Assembly (NCBI GenBank): GCA_950295325.1
Contig: OX485806.1
Location: 11,904,001 to 11,968,000, forward strand
Reading direction: 5' to 3'
DNA: 64,000 bases
From: Polytrichum commune
Lineage: Eukaryota > Streptophyta > Polytrichopsida > Polytrichales > Polytrichaceae
Shown here: one piece after another, positions 44,801-53,623 of the stretch
How positions within the stretch are numbered: position 1 is the first letter of the stretch
Layout: every line of letters starts with the position of its first letter
Notes under the pieces: model-generated
Database searches by the model: none
Told to the model about the DNA's origin: nothing
The model's input: the letters and a program-made list of their open reading frames with translations, nothing else
Position numbers and translations under genes: made by a program

Positions 44801-47605
44801 AACTTGACCTGCTTGACCACCCTCCACTTAAGTGGGTGTGAAGCCTTGAAGGAGATACCGGAGGCGTTGGGTAACTTGACCTGCTTGACCACCCTCCACT
44901 TACGTGGGTGTAAAGGCTTGAAGGAGATACCGGAGGCGTTGGGTAACTTGACCTCCTTGACCACCCTCCACTTAAGTGGGTGTGAAGCCTTGAAGGAGAT
45001 ACCGGAGGCGTTGGGTAACTTGACCTCCTTGACCACCCTCGACTTACGTGGGTGTAAAGGCTTGAAGGAGATACCGGAGGCGTTGGGTAACTTGACCTCC
45101 TTGACCACCCTCCACTTACGTGAGTGTAAAGGCTTGAAGGAGATACCGGAGGCGTTGGGTAACTTGACCTCCTTGACCACCCTCCACTTACGTGGGTGTA
45201 AAGGCTTGAAGGAGATACCGGAGGCGTTGGGTAACTTGACCTGCTTGACCACCCTCCACTTACGTGGGTGTAAAGGCTTGAAGGAGATACCGGAGGCGTT
45301 GGGTAACTTGACCTCCTTGACCACCCTCCACTTAAGTGGGTGTGAAGCCTTGAAGGAGATACCGGAGGCGTTGGGTAACTTGACCTGCTTGACCACCCTC
45401 CACTTAAGTGGGTGTGAAGCCTTGAAGGAGATACCGGAGGCGTTGGGTAACTTGACCTGCTTGACCACCCTCCACTTACGTGGGTGTAAAGGCTTGAAGG
45501 AGATACCGGAGGCGTTGGGTAACTTGACCTGCTTGACCACCCTCCACTTACGTGGGTGTAAAGGCTTGAAGGAGATACCGGAGGCGTTGGGTAACTTGAC
45601 CTCCTTGACCACCCTCCACTTAAGTGGGTGTGAAGCCTTGAAGGAGATACCGGAGGCGTTGGGTAACTTGACCTGCTTGACCACCCTCCACTTACGTGGG
45701 TGTAAAGGCTTGAAGGAGATACCGGAGGCGTTGGGTAACTTGACCTGCTTGACCACCCTCCACTTACGTGGGTGTAAAGGCTTGAAGGAGATACCGGAGG
45801 CGTTGGGTAACTTGACCTGCTTGACCACCCTCCACTTACGTGGGTGTAAAGGCTTGAAGGAGATACCGGAGGCGTTGGGTAACTTGACCTCCTTGACCAC
45901 CCTCCACTTAAGTGGGTATGAAGGCTTGAAGGAGATACCGGAGGCGTTGGGTAACTTGACCTCCTTGACCACCCTCCACTTAAGTGGGTGTGAAGCCTTG
46001 AAGGAGATACCGGAGGCGTTGGGTAACTTGACCTGCTTGACCACCCTCCACTTACGTGGGTGTAAAGGCTTGAAGGAGATACCGGAGGCGTTGGGTAACT
46101 TGACCTGCTTGACCACCCTCCACTTACGTGGGTGTAAAGGCTTGAAGGAGATACCGGAGGCGTTGGGTAACTTGACCTCCTTGACCACCCTCCACTTAAG
46201 TGGGTGTGAAGCCTTGAAGGAGATACCGGAGGCGTTGGGTAACTTGACCTGCTTGACCACCCTCCACTTACGTGGGTGTAAAGGCTTGAAGGAGATACCG
46301 GAGGCGTTGGGTAACTTGACCTGCTTGACCACCCTCCACTTACGTGGGTGTAAAGGCTTGAAGGAGATACCGGAGGCGTTGGGTAACTTGACATGCTTGA
46401 CCACCCTCCACTTACGTGGGTGTAAAGGCTTGAAGGAGATACCGGAGGCGTTGGGTAACTTGACCTCCTTGACCACCCTCGACTTAAGTGGGTATGAAGG
46501 CTTGAAGGAGATACCGGAGGCGTTGGGTAACTTGACCTCCTTGACCTCCTTCAACTTATGTGGGTGTAAAGACTTGAAGGAGATACCGGAGGCGTTGGGT
46601 AACTTGACCTCCTTGACCTCGCTCAACTTAAGTGCGTGTCAAGGCTTGAAGGAGATACCGGAGGCGTTGGGTAACTTGACCTCCTTGACCTCCCTCGACT
46701 TAAGTGGGTGTAATGGCTTGAAGGAGATACCGGAGGCGTTGGGTAAGTTGACCTCCTTGACCACCCTCAACTTAAGTGGGTGTGAAGGCTTGAAGGAGAT
46801 ACCGGAGGCGTTGGGTAACTTGACCTCCTTGACCACCCTCGACTTAAGTGGGTGTGAAGGCTTGAAGGAGATACCGGAGGCGTTGGGTAACTTGACCTCC
46901 TTGACCTCCTTCAACTTATGTGGGTGTAAAGACTTGAAGGAGATACCGGAGGCGTTGGGTAAGTTGACCTCCTTGACCTCCCTCAACTTAAGTGGGTGTG
47001 AAGGCTTGAAGGAGATACCGGAGGCGTTGGGTAACTTGACCTCCTTGACCACCCTCGACTTAAGTGGGTGTGAAGGCTTGAAGGAGATACCGGAGGCGTT
47101 GGGTAACTTGACGTCCTTGACCTCCTTCAACTTATGTGGGTGTAAAGACTTGAAGGAGATACCGGAGGCGTTGGGTAAGTTGACCTCCTTGACCTCCCTC
47201 AACTTAAGTGGGTGTGAAGGCTTGAAGGAGATACCGGAGGCGTTGGGTAACTTGACATCTTTGACCTCCCTCGACTTAATTGAGTGTGAAGGCTTGAAGG
47301 AGATACCGGAGGCATTGAGTAACTTAACCCCCTTGACCTCCCTGGACTTAAGTAGGTGTGAAGGCTTGAAGGAGATACGGGAGTCGTTGGGTAACTTGTC
47401 CTCCTTGACCTCCCCCAACTTTAGTGGTTGTGAAGGCTTGAAAGCGATACCAAAGGCCTTCGATAAGACCTTTGTGACGATGGTGGAGAATGTTGTTCAT
47501 TGCGAGAAAAAGGAGGTCAAAGAGGTGAAGTTATGCATGGGCAAACGTATGAGTCAATTCTGGAGAAAATTGATGTCTTGGATTCAGTGTTGTCGATCAA
47601 AATGA
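38858..47605 (+). CDS. Protein kinase-NB-ARC-LRR immune-type receptor with 78 LRR units
   Basis: Predicted intracellular receptor of the PNL class known from mosses. One exon, 2915 residues. Order: helical region (1-170); kinase (about 195-480) with LGGGACGQVY (201-210), Lys222, HRDLKPDN (320-327), DFG (350-352) and APE (377-379), so all catalytic residues are present; NB-ARC with P-loop GMGGMGKTT (551-559), kinase-2 LIVLDD ending at 630, RNBS-B KMIITTRD (653-660), GLPL (716-719) and VHEQLRDMGR (833-842) where MHD is usual; a spacer; then LRRs (about 1000-2870) of 24 residues, GLKEIPEALGNLTSLT plus LDLSGCE; and a Lys/Cys-rich tail ending WIQCCRSK. NB-ARC is expected to act as an ATP/ADP switch and the LRR as sensor. 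The start is the first in-frame ATG; the frame is open 27 bp upstream without one. An upstream non-coding exon is possible. The repeats are nearly identical in DNA, so assembly of the array should be checked. Confidence 0.92.
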   Translation: MDNSLLFMECSEKLKQLDQKRILLNAKQCLHLKIISKLVGEYFMTWVRQAHHKLELGPNMEDLYRVVCKIEALIQDCGRDDWIHASLWQMNNEEEFRELLEELNHVFNTLCEQFQILGKMTMGLRKSIDFNPINITEVEEDQNTLVQHLLTHIHATKSLKDEEVAKYAYDRLVCRMNGEGAELNYGTFPTYNRIPERSTRLGGGACGQVYKTNCFGLELAMKFFKAVDICYDDKAHENFKKEAGILAGLSHPNIVKFICCGEGYDHDGKWRYIVMEKMERNLGVAIIKNLDLLRSNLVVVDVMFQIASGMLYLHDMNVAHRDLKPDNILVSSFNDPILDSIGYMKVKLVDFGISKIEAQDAYEEPTSHNLGTTGFRAPETFSRPNDLLKPHVNAFKSDVFSFAMVCSYILTKVTPFSQGERSKVKEMMQAGERPSLPPDCPKSLASLIKDCWSFEPSKRPTFQDICSRLRQIRQELHLNASNNMNHVVEMDKSSMPRTQETTGNILPTIDTMEHKGDANAKKGGNEFVGSQERFPGVMKALEKHSIVAIIGMGGMGKTTLAKTVMECMRGRFEAFSFTFMKNENCGKIEIFKEILNNLGAKVDDVKNIIEAKTHLCETITNKKTLIVLDDIGNSTQIHELMDVEIFKAKSTNKMIITTRDWHLVEHLGDVGRVDLDELIKGEAMKLFLRHAFGDQGYETPSHMLDIVEKIVDACKGLPLSLKVVGGTLYGFKRLRIWVRALQRLQRARALGLENNNEVWHCLRISFDDLTQEEKNLFLDICCYFSKDLVPMDTLKIVTSSSLWRDVNKNAEESLKRLEDKSLVKIDKDGVYEVHEQLRDMGRMIVETDPMYIGTRWWKIQKTTWSGKPLNIMERIECLSFNEQTKEFQTHFDVEIPLFSLRFFGFQGFEGSMSFDTFLNQSKNLQCLMVICQPNRDFEMTSNPFLFSWENHIYLQILVIEGVSTLCEIGDSIGQLKFLYKMRIKDCPNLPSLPSTIGNLNMLTYFELSGCKGLKEIPEALGNLTSLTSLDLSGCEGLKEIPEALGNLTSLTTLDLCWCEGLKEIPEALGNLTSLTTLHLRGCEGLKEIPEALGNLTSLTTLDLCWCEGLKEIPEALGNLTSLTTLDLSGCEGLKEIPEALGNLTLLTSLDLSECQGLKEIPEALGNLTSLTSLDLSGCEGLKEIPEALGNLTLLTSLDLSECQGLKEIPEALGNLTSLTTLHLRGCEGLKEIPEALGNLTSLTTLDLCWCEGLKEIPEALGNLTSLTTLDLRWCKGLKEIPEALGNLTSLTSLDLSGCEGLKEIPEALGNLTSLTSLDLSGCEGLKEIPEALGKLTSLTSLDLSGCEGLKEIPEALGNLTSLTSLDLSWCKGLKEIPEALGNLTSLTTLDLCWCEGLKEIPEALGNLTSLTTLDLCWCEGLKEIPEALGKLTSLTTLHLHGCEALKEIPEALGKLTSLTTLDLRECKGLKEIPEALGNLTSLTTLDLRGCKGFKEIPEALGNLTSLTSLKLWNCKGLKEIPEALGNLTSLTSLDLSGCEGLKEIPEALGNLTSLTSLDLSGCEALKEIPEALGNLTSLTTLDLRGCKGLKEIPEALGNLTSLTTLDLRECKGLKEIPEALGNLTSLTTLHLRGCKGLKEIPEALGNLTSLTTLDLSEYEGLKEIPEALGKLTSLTSLNLSGCEGLKEIPEALGNLTSLTTLDLSGCEGLKEIPEALGNLTSLTTLHLSGCEALKEIPEALGNLTCLTTLHLRGCKGLKEIPEALGNLTCLTTLHLRGCKGLKEIPEALGNLTSLTTLHLSGCEALKEIPEALGNLTCLTTLHLRGCKGLKEIPEALGNLTCLTTLHLRGCKGLKEIPEALGNLTCLTTLHLRGCKGLKEIPEALGNLTSLTTLHLRGCKGLKEIPEALGNLTCLTTLHLRGCKGLKEIPEALGNLTSLTTLDLRGCKGLKEIPEALGNLTSLTTLHLSGCEALKEIPEALGNLTCLTTLHLSGCEALKEIPEALGNLTCLTTLHLRGCKGLKEIPEALGNLTSLTTLHLSGCEALKEIPEALGNLTSLTTLDLRGCKGLKEIPEALGNLTSLTTLHLRECKGLKEIPEALGNLTSLTTLHLRGCKGLKEIPEALGNLTCLTTLHLRGCKGLKEIPEALGNLTSLTTLHLSGCEALKEIPEALGNLTCLTTLHLSGCEALKEIPEALGNLTCLTTLHLRGCKGLKEIPEALGNLTCLTTLHLRGCKGLKEIPEALGNLTSLTTLHLSGCEALKEIPEALGNLTCLTTLHLRGCKGLKEIPEALGNLTCLTTLHLRGCKGLKEIPEALGNLTCLTTLHLRGCKGLKEIPEALGNLTSLTTLHLSGYEGLKEIPEALGNLTSLTTLHLSGCEALKEIPEALGNLTCLTTLHLRGCKGLKEIPEALGNLTCLTTLHLRGCKGLKEIPEALGNLTSLTTLHLSGCEALKEIPEALGNLTCLTTLHLRGCKGLKEIPEALGNLTCLTTLHLRGCKGLKEIPEALGNLTCLTTLHLRGCKGLKEIPEALGNLTSLTTLDLSGYEGLKEIPEALGNLTSLTSFNLCGCKDLKEIPEALGNLTSLTSLNLSACQGLKEIPEALGNLTSLTSLDLSGCNGLKEIPEALGKLTSLTTLNLSGCEGLKEIPEALGNLTSLTTLDLSGCEGLKEIPEALGNLTSLTSFNLCGCKDLKEIPEALGKLTSLTSLNLSGCEGLKEIPEALGNLTSLTTLDLSGCEGLKEIPEALGNLTSLTSFNLCGCKDLKEIPEALGKLTSLTSLNLSGCEGLKEIPEALGNLTSLTSLDLIECEGLKEIPEALSNLTPLTSLDLSRCEGLKEIRESLGNLSSLTSPNFSGCEGLKAIPKAFDKTFVTMVENVVHCEKKEVKEVKLCMGKRMSQFWRKLMSWIQCCRSK
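41860..47450 (+). repeat. 72-bp tandem array encoding the LRRs
   Basis: The GGCTTGAAGGAGATACC motif occurs first at 41891 and last (GGCTTGAAAGCGATACC) at 47435, exactly 77 periods apart, so 78 copies with no indel. Most copies are near-identical including synonymous sites. Variation is concentrated in the codons around LDLSGCE (alternatives LHLRGCK, LDLCWCE, LNLSGCE, FNLCGCK). The first and last few units are the most diverged, as expected when exchange homogenises the middle of an array. Confidence 0.95.
45368..46519 (+). repeat. Higher-order repeat: two 8-unit (576-bp) blocks
   Basis: Calling HLSGCEA units A, HLRGCKG units B and SGYEG units Y, both 45368-45943 and 45944-46519 read A-B-B-A-B-B-B-Y. 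The seven-unit core also occurs at about 44000-44504. A separate 3-unit block (FNLCGCKD, NLSGCEG, DLSGCEG) repeats near 46550-47250. Confidence 0.8.
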
Positions 47606-48160
47606 ATGGTTGTGTAGGCTTGAAAATGTAAGGCGTTGGATATTAGCTGGAAAGAAATATCTGAGGCGGTGGGCAGCATGGTCTTTCGGAGTAGAGTCAA
47701 CTTATGTAGATGTCAGGGCTTAGAAAACATATTTGAGGTTTTGATATAACTTAACTTCCTTAATATCTTTATATTTAAATGTGTGTAAAGGCTTAAATGA
47801 GGTCCAGGGGACGTTGTGGACTCAACTTCCTTGACCTTGTTGGATTTATTTGATTGGAATGGCCTAAAGTAGATACTAGAGGCCTTTGGTATATTGACGT
47901 TTTTGATGTGTTGCACTTGAAAGGCCGTAATGGCGTATACAAGATACCCGATGCGTGGATTAATTTGACATCCTAGAACTTGCTTAAGTAACTAGTTGTA
48001 AAATGTGGAAGGAGATATTGGAGGTTGGATGAGTTGGCCTTGTTGTCCCCCCTTCCAAATATGTTAGTAAATAGGCTTGTAAGAGATACCATAGGCCTTT
48101 AGTAGGTGGATGCATCATGTATTTCCTCTATTATTGTATCCGGAATTGAGTGGATGTAAG
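47606..48160 (+). pseudogene. Decayed LRR units after the PNL stop
   Basis: Beyond the TGA, LRR-like phrases persist in shifting frames: WKEISEAVGSM (about 47650), LTLLDLFDWNGLK (about 47835), ILEAFGILTFL (about 47873), and AGAGATACCATAGGCC (about 48075). About seven units can be traced with stops and indels. They are relics of a longer array or of a second, lost paralogue. Confidence 0.6.
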
Positions 48161-50596
48161 GATATTGTGTGGTGCTATTGAACACAATCAGAAGTTGATT
48201 TGAAAAATGCAACGTCTTTGAGCTTTATGTAAGTGAAACTACATTTGCTTTGCAAGATTTTTTACATTACAAATGTGTATATTGTAGAGGGGGTCAATAA
48301 AGGCACTTAGCATAGCCATATGAAGACAAGGCATGTTATATTGAATGGATGTTGATTGTGCATCTAATGCATCTATTCCATGTAAGTTACTCTCAACTCC
48401 TTCATGGTCTACCCACAAAACTTTGCAAGTATTTGCATATCTCATCTACTCGTCAACAAAACAAAGCAATATACATTGCCACACGCCTTCTCTCAACTTT
48501 CCACTCCATCATTGGAACTATCTACATGTAGATAATGTTTTCTCCAACTCTCTCCTCACAAGAAGGTGAAACCATATTTGCAAGACTTTGATTTTGGATG
48601 GAAGAATACTCCCATCATTGTGATTGCGAATTTGTTGTAGCACCGGGGAGAAAAAAAATAAAAGAAATGCAACTTTTGTAACTTTTTTCACAACCCACTC
48701 GAGGAAAAGGTGCTCAAGATTCACAAAGCATAACATTATGTCCACATTTTAGCAATCAACAACAACAACAATAGAGCTCAATTGGAGGGCTTTCATTGAA
48801 AGTGGTGACATACAATGTTTTCTTTTTGGCAAAGCCAAATGCTTTTTGGGGCAAAAGTTCACCATGAGAGGTGAAGAAAAAAAACCCATCAAACTTTGGC
48901 GTGAGATGGATCAAACATTTCATGGTCTTGCAAAATTTCTTCCAACATTCTTCGACGCGAAGAAACGTCAAAATCACCCAACATTGAAATTTTCTTTACT
49001 TGTTAATTGGTCATTTTCCAAATTTTGGACTTTTATAAATCCTTGTCTAGATATTGCATTGTGATTTGTGAAGCTCGTGAATGTAGAAGCATATTCCAAT
49101 TGGACAACATGATCTATGTTGAGGTTTGCACTTATCCATGTGGAGACAACACGTTCCACCTTGGTGAACATTTTCTTGGAATTCGTGGAGCATCAACAAA
49201 GATGTTGTACATTTTATGTATGGGTTTCTTCCGCAAGTCTTGGCAAGGAATCGATTAGATAAAGATTTGAAGTGCGGAATTAACAACAGGAATACATCCA
49301 AAAATAATTATTATAAAGCATGTTGTTCATATAAATTGTCCACATAGGACCAACGACATTGTAATTTTAGTGACATCACACACTTTCTAGATGCAAATTT
49401 ATGATGTCAAGATAATAAAATGTTGAAATAGCATCATACAAATAATAATTTTGTATGATAATCATAAGACTTTCTCATCTCTTTCTATTATGCACCATAG
49501 TATAGTGAAATGAAGCAAATTGTTGCATAAAACTAAAACGTGCATTGAAAGACAATCCCAATCACACGACTAGCCCGGGGATTCCAGTTCAGGTAAATTA
49601 GAACAAAAAGGTCCAAATTAAAATGCAGGGTGCAGTACATTCCTTTAAAATAATTATCATATTCGTAGTTGAAGTTACATAGTATCAATTAGTAGCATAA
49701 AGGTTAGAATGCTATATCAATTAATATACAATTCTACAAATTCCACGTCATTAGATTACAATTTTTCAAATGTAGTATGTGCATAGAATATTCTAATTTT
49801 TGTATAGTAGGTTCAATGGGCTTGATGAAAAGACATTACATTTGTGTTGAAACATGGATATACCTTGGACAATTGGGGATGTCAATTGTTTGGTGAGGGA
49901 AGGGTTGGAACTTTGAAGGTTTAGGATTCAAAATTTGAACACAACATGGAGGTTGTGAAACAACTACGGACACTATGAGTTGAGTCGCAAGAGCAAGTCA
50001 CATATGCATTGGCATTTGGCAAGAGGTAAACAAGAGCTTAGAACTTGTGTGCTCTTCTCCTATCAATGAAGCTATGACTCTCGTGTCACTTTAATGAATT
50101 TCTCGATGACTAAATTATACGAGTTTTGCTTCGATCAAGGGCATTATCTTTGTCATCATTATTGAAAGGAGTGAATATGTAGGAGGTGCACAATGGTGAA
50201 GAGTGTTGACATGCTCAAAATAAATCTTCCGCCAACATGATGTTTTATATTTGATTGTATTGTTGTTGGACAATGTAGAGAAACCATTTCAAAACTTTAC
50301 AATTAACATAGGATCCCTTAAAAACACATGGCCAAAAATTATAAGTACTAGTAGAGTTGGAGGACCAATTCATATGAAATTTGGGTCACTTATAGTTCTA
50401 AATATTCACATTATAGCCCCCAATAAAATACCCGGATTACTCACGTGTATACCACACATAAGGCTAAGTGAATTCCTCAAGACCACTAAGTGTAATCATA
50501 CGTTATTCTAATTTCTTTACCACCTTTTAGACTTTTTGGTTTTAATAAATGCAATCCACTTTCATGCAATAAGGATTGGAGTTTTGGATGCTTTTT
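48161..50596. other. AT-rich gene-free stretch
   Basis: No gene supported. Overlapping short open frames on both strands (48.2-49.3 kb) have no domain features. Confidence 0.4.
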
Positions 50597-50989
50597 AAGG
50601 GCGTTATTACACCAAAACCATTAGGCCATGGCTCTTAAATGACCATGGTACCCCGCTTTTTGGATGACACCATAAAGAAGTCTATGAACTATAGCCCAAA
50701 GTGTTTTGGAGGGTTCAAGTCCTTAGTGTAAACCCAAATTCCTATAGAAAATATCACCAAGCTTACTTGCAAGAGCCGTCTAAAAAAAACCTTACAATCT
50801 TGACCAATATTAACCATACTTGGCATGTGGGATTCCATGAAGTTTTTTCATTCTTTGAGGATGTGATGGGTTGTGGTCCAAAACTACCCTCACGTAAACC
50901 TAAAGTAGGGGCTGGTGACACTCTCAACCAATGAGAACTCCAGGATTCTCAAGAGCCATGGCCTAATGGCTTTTGTGTAAACACGCCTT
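50597..50989. mobile_element. MITE with ~45-bp inverted ends
   Basis: The left end ACCATTAGGCCATGGCTCTT (from about 50618) mirrors the right end AAGAGCCATGGCCTAATGGC (about 50951-50970). The outer ends are AAGGGCGTTATTACACC and GTGTAAACACGCCTT. No convincing target duplication. A 77-codon open frame inside is not supported. Confidence 0.6.
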
Positions 50990-51615
50990 GAGTTGTATGT
51001 GCTTGTTGTCCATCAATATGGGTAAATAAAGAAATAAATGTGCAAAATGAAGGACCCAATCATTCCATTGCATCGTTGCATTCGGCTATGTTGCCAATGA
51101 CACGTTTGGAATTCTTGTGTAATTTTGGGCTTCCATAAATATTTACCATGAAGCATGCCTTTGGCAATCAGTTATTACATGGAGTCAAGTAGTCAAAATT
51201 ATTGATTTAAGCAGTACATTGTTTACGCCTATTAGTATGGTTGGAAGTTGGGATGGGTAGAAAGTGTCGTAACCCACTATAGTTTATGTGTATGTTGAAA
51301 ATTAAGGTGCCTTATCATTAGTTGCATGTTTATATTGAAAATGAAATGAAATAATACATACTTTGATACAATCTTGTTACTACATTGATATTATATTTTA
51401 TCCACAATAAACCATGTTTCTATTTTTAAAACTATTATATGTATTTAAAATCATTTATTTCATATTCTAGTTTTGGACATATGACATTGTGGGTTCATAA
51501 GGTTATGGTTCAAAGAAAGTTATATTGATCAAAATTATTGTGCTATGTCAAAAGTAAAGTGGGCCACATCGATAGGTGTCAAAGTGTAGTTACATGCAAT
51601 CTCCACTCATAACAT

Positions 51616-51745
51616 TAGTCAACAAGCTTAGGCACTTGGATGGGCCATGGAATGGAGGGAGTATTTCTTGGGAATCTTGTAGTTTTTCGCCATACAAAGC
51701 AACAATGTCAACATGATGTGGGGAAGTGCCTAAGCTTGTTGATTA
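51616..51745. repeat. Hairpin with 22-bp arms
   Basis: CAACAAGCTTAGGCACTT (left) is exactly answered by AAGTGCCTAAGCTTGTTG (right) across about 86 bp. It could be a tiny TIR element or the stem of a small-RNA precursor. No gene nearby. Confidence 0.6.
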
Positions 51746-52370
51746 ATATTATATTCAACTAATGAGCATTTTATCGTTATAGAATTGGGAGTTGAAAGGA
51801 GGTTGCAAATTCGCAGAGATCATTCCTTGTAATTTAAGGTATACACATGAATTAACATGGTATTTGATGGGGGGTTATTTACCTTAATTCTTGTTTTTTA
51901 GACAACGGTATCTAGGATGTATCTAGGATGCCTTATAGTTTGACATAAATTCCTTAATGATATGTATAAATTGAGGATATTTTACTTATAGAATTTAGGG
52001 GTTCATTCCCCCCCCCTTTTTTGGATAATTTTCGTTGAGCTTTTAAAGTTTTTTAATCAGCTCAATTAGTTAATTGCAACATAGTTGTGCATAAGAAACT
52101 AACTAGTTGCAATTCAACCATGGTGCTCCAAATGTCAATGATTAAACTGTGGCATACCAAGAATGGCAACACGTGATGACAAATGATCAATAGTGTCAAC
52201 GTGAAGAGCATGGATCGGTTGGAAATAATAACATTGAGCAAACTCATGATGTTCAAATTATGATAAGCACCAAAAGAAATGACAATCAACATAAGAATAA
52301 AAACGAGAAAATGATCAAAATATGAACCTTATATATTGACATCTGTATGTCCGTTTACAATGTGCCATGA
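51746..52370. other. Non-coding stretch
   Basis: Nothing supportable. Confidence 0.35.
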
Positions 52371-52385
52371 TGATGGAAACTATCT

Positions 52386-52476
52386 TATGAGTGATGAGCA
52401 GTGAGCAGTGAAGGGTGAGCAGTATGACATGAGCAGTGAGCAGTAACACATGAGCAATGAGTAGTAACACATGAGT
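52386..52476 (+). repeat. GAGCAGTGAGCAGT minisatellite at the element end
   Basis: Degenerate copies of GAGCAGTGAGCAGTAACACAT. The same run occurs at 57832-57903 in fragment C, preceded in both places by CTATCTTATGAG. This suggests a shared terminal region of the Mutator-like element. Confidence 0.6.
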
Positions 52477-53065
52477 CCCGGGTACGCAACTCCCATATTA
52501 TACGCAGGGGGCATCGTACTTAAAACGGCTTAGATGAATGTTTTTGTAAAAATTATATCAAATTATATCAAATTAAAATGATCAAAAAGTTGGGTGAAGA
52601 CCAAATTAAATAAAATGAGATAAAAAAAAATTGGATAAAGACCAAATTAAATAAAATGGGATGAAAAAAAAAATGGTTAAGACCAAATTAAATAAATGAG
52701 ATGAAAAAAAAATTGGGTTGCATATTTATTAAGCCTCCCATTAAAATTATAAGCCACGAATAGTTGCCTCCCATTAAAATTATAATTCATTCACAATGTT
52801 AAAATTTTATTAAAAAATCCAAAAAGTTGGGTAGTTTGACCTATGGTACATGTATTAAAAAAAAATCATATAATTAGGTTTTTAATGCAATTATATGCTT
52901 CAAAATATATTCATTTCCTATATATAATTACATTTTTGGATTCCTTGTTAGAAGGGCTACAAGGGTTTCCTACATTAAAACAAATTGTATCACTCAATAT
53001 TGGACTAAAACGCATTATAAGTGATTATAATCATGACCATATAAGACGGGAGTTGCGTACCCGGG
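52477..53065. mobile_element. 589-bp TIR element with 8-bp target duplication
   Basis: CCCGGGTACGCAACTCCC at the left end is perfectly inverted at the right (48-65 past 53000). Flanks are ACATGAGT (52469-52476) and ACATGAAT (53066-53073). Fragment C at 57.9 kb shows the uninterrupted site. An 8-bp duplication suggests a hAT-type non-autonomous element. The interior is AT-rich and non-coding. Confidence 0.75.
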
Positions 53066-53369
53066 ACATGAATAATGAATTCAAAATTAGTAAAGGTGCA
53101 TGGGTTTAGGGTTCATAAACTACATATAGTACTACATGAATTGAATATGTTCAATTATAAATATTTTAAATGAAGCAAGAAGGAGGAAACGCATTACCAT
53201 GAATCATTTTAAATACTTTCTGTCCATTGCTAATCTTTATTATAATAATCCAAACCAAAACATGTCATTTATTGACATTCAAATATATGTTGCTTAATAG
53301 AACACTTGTAATACTACTCACATTTTACAATACCAACAAGTTCAAGTATTTGCATGACCTCATTATAGG

Positions 53370-53481
53370 TATATGTAGGTATCGGGTTGTTGGCATTACG
53401 AACGGACACTCTATTCACGCCGGCCCCTCAAAGGGACCGGAGTTTCTATCTATCTATCTATCTATCTATCTATATGTAGGT
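53370..53481 (+). mobile_element. 5'-truncated SINE with target duplication
   Basis: The insert 53381-53470 matches the 3' part of the SINE at 3475-3843 (GGCATTACGAACGGACAC, CACGCCGGCCCC, CCGGAGTTTCT) and ends in (TATC)n. TATATGTAGGT is duplicated at 53370-53380 and 53471-53481. Copy B shows the empty site (TATATGTAGGTGCATGAATG). Confidence 0.9.
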
Positions 53482-53623
53482 GCATAAATGAACTTGTCAT
53501 TCTCGTAATCTACCTTGCACAAAAATCTAAACACATAATAAAGATGTTTACAATACACCCATTTTCCTTTCTTTCCCAATGCATGAGAAGACATTTTCGT
53601 GAAATCCGGCCATGTGCAATGCG

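Noticed and set aside
42463..46626. Minus-strand open frame of 1387 codons across the LRR array, and another of 835 codons at 43887-46394
   Set aside because: The 72-bp period is a multiple of three, so a frame free of stops in one unit stays open through the array. They are antisense shadows of the LRR coding sequence.
41860..47450. Regular 72-bp repeats resembling a CRISPR-like or satellite array
   Set aside because: Units are contiguous without unique spacers and translate as LRRs in one frame, so this is coding repeat.
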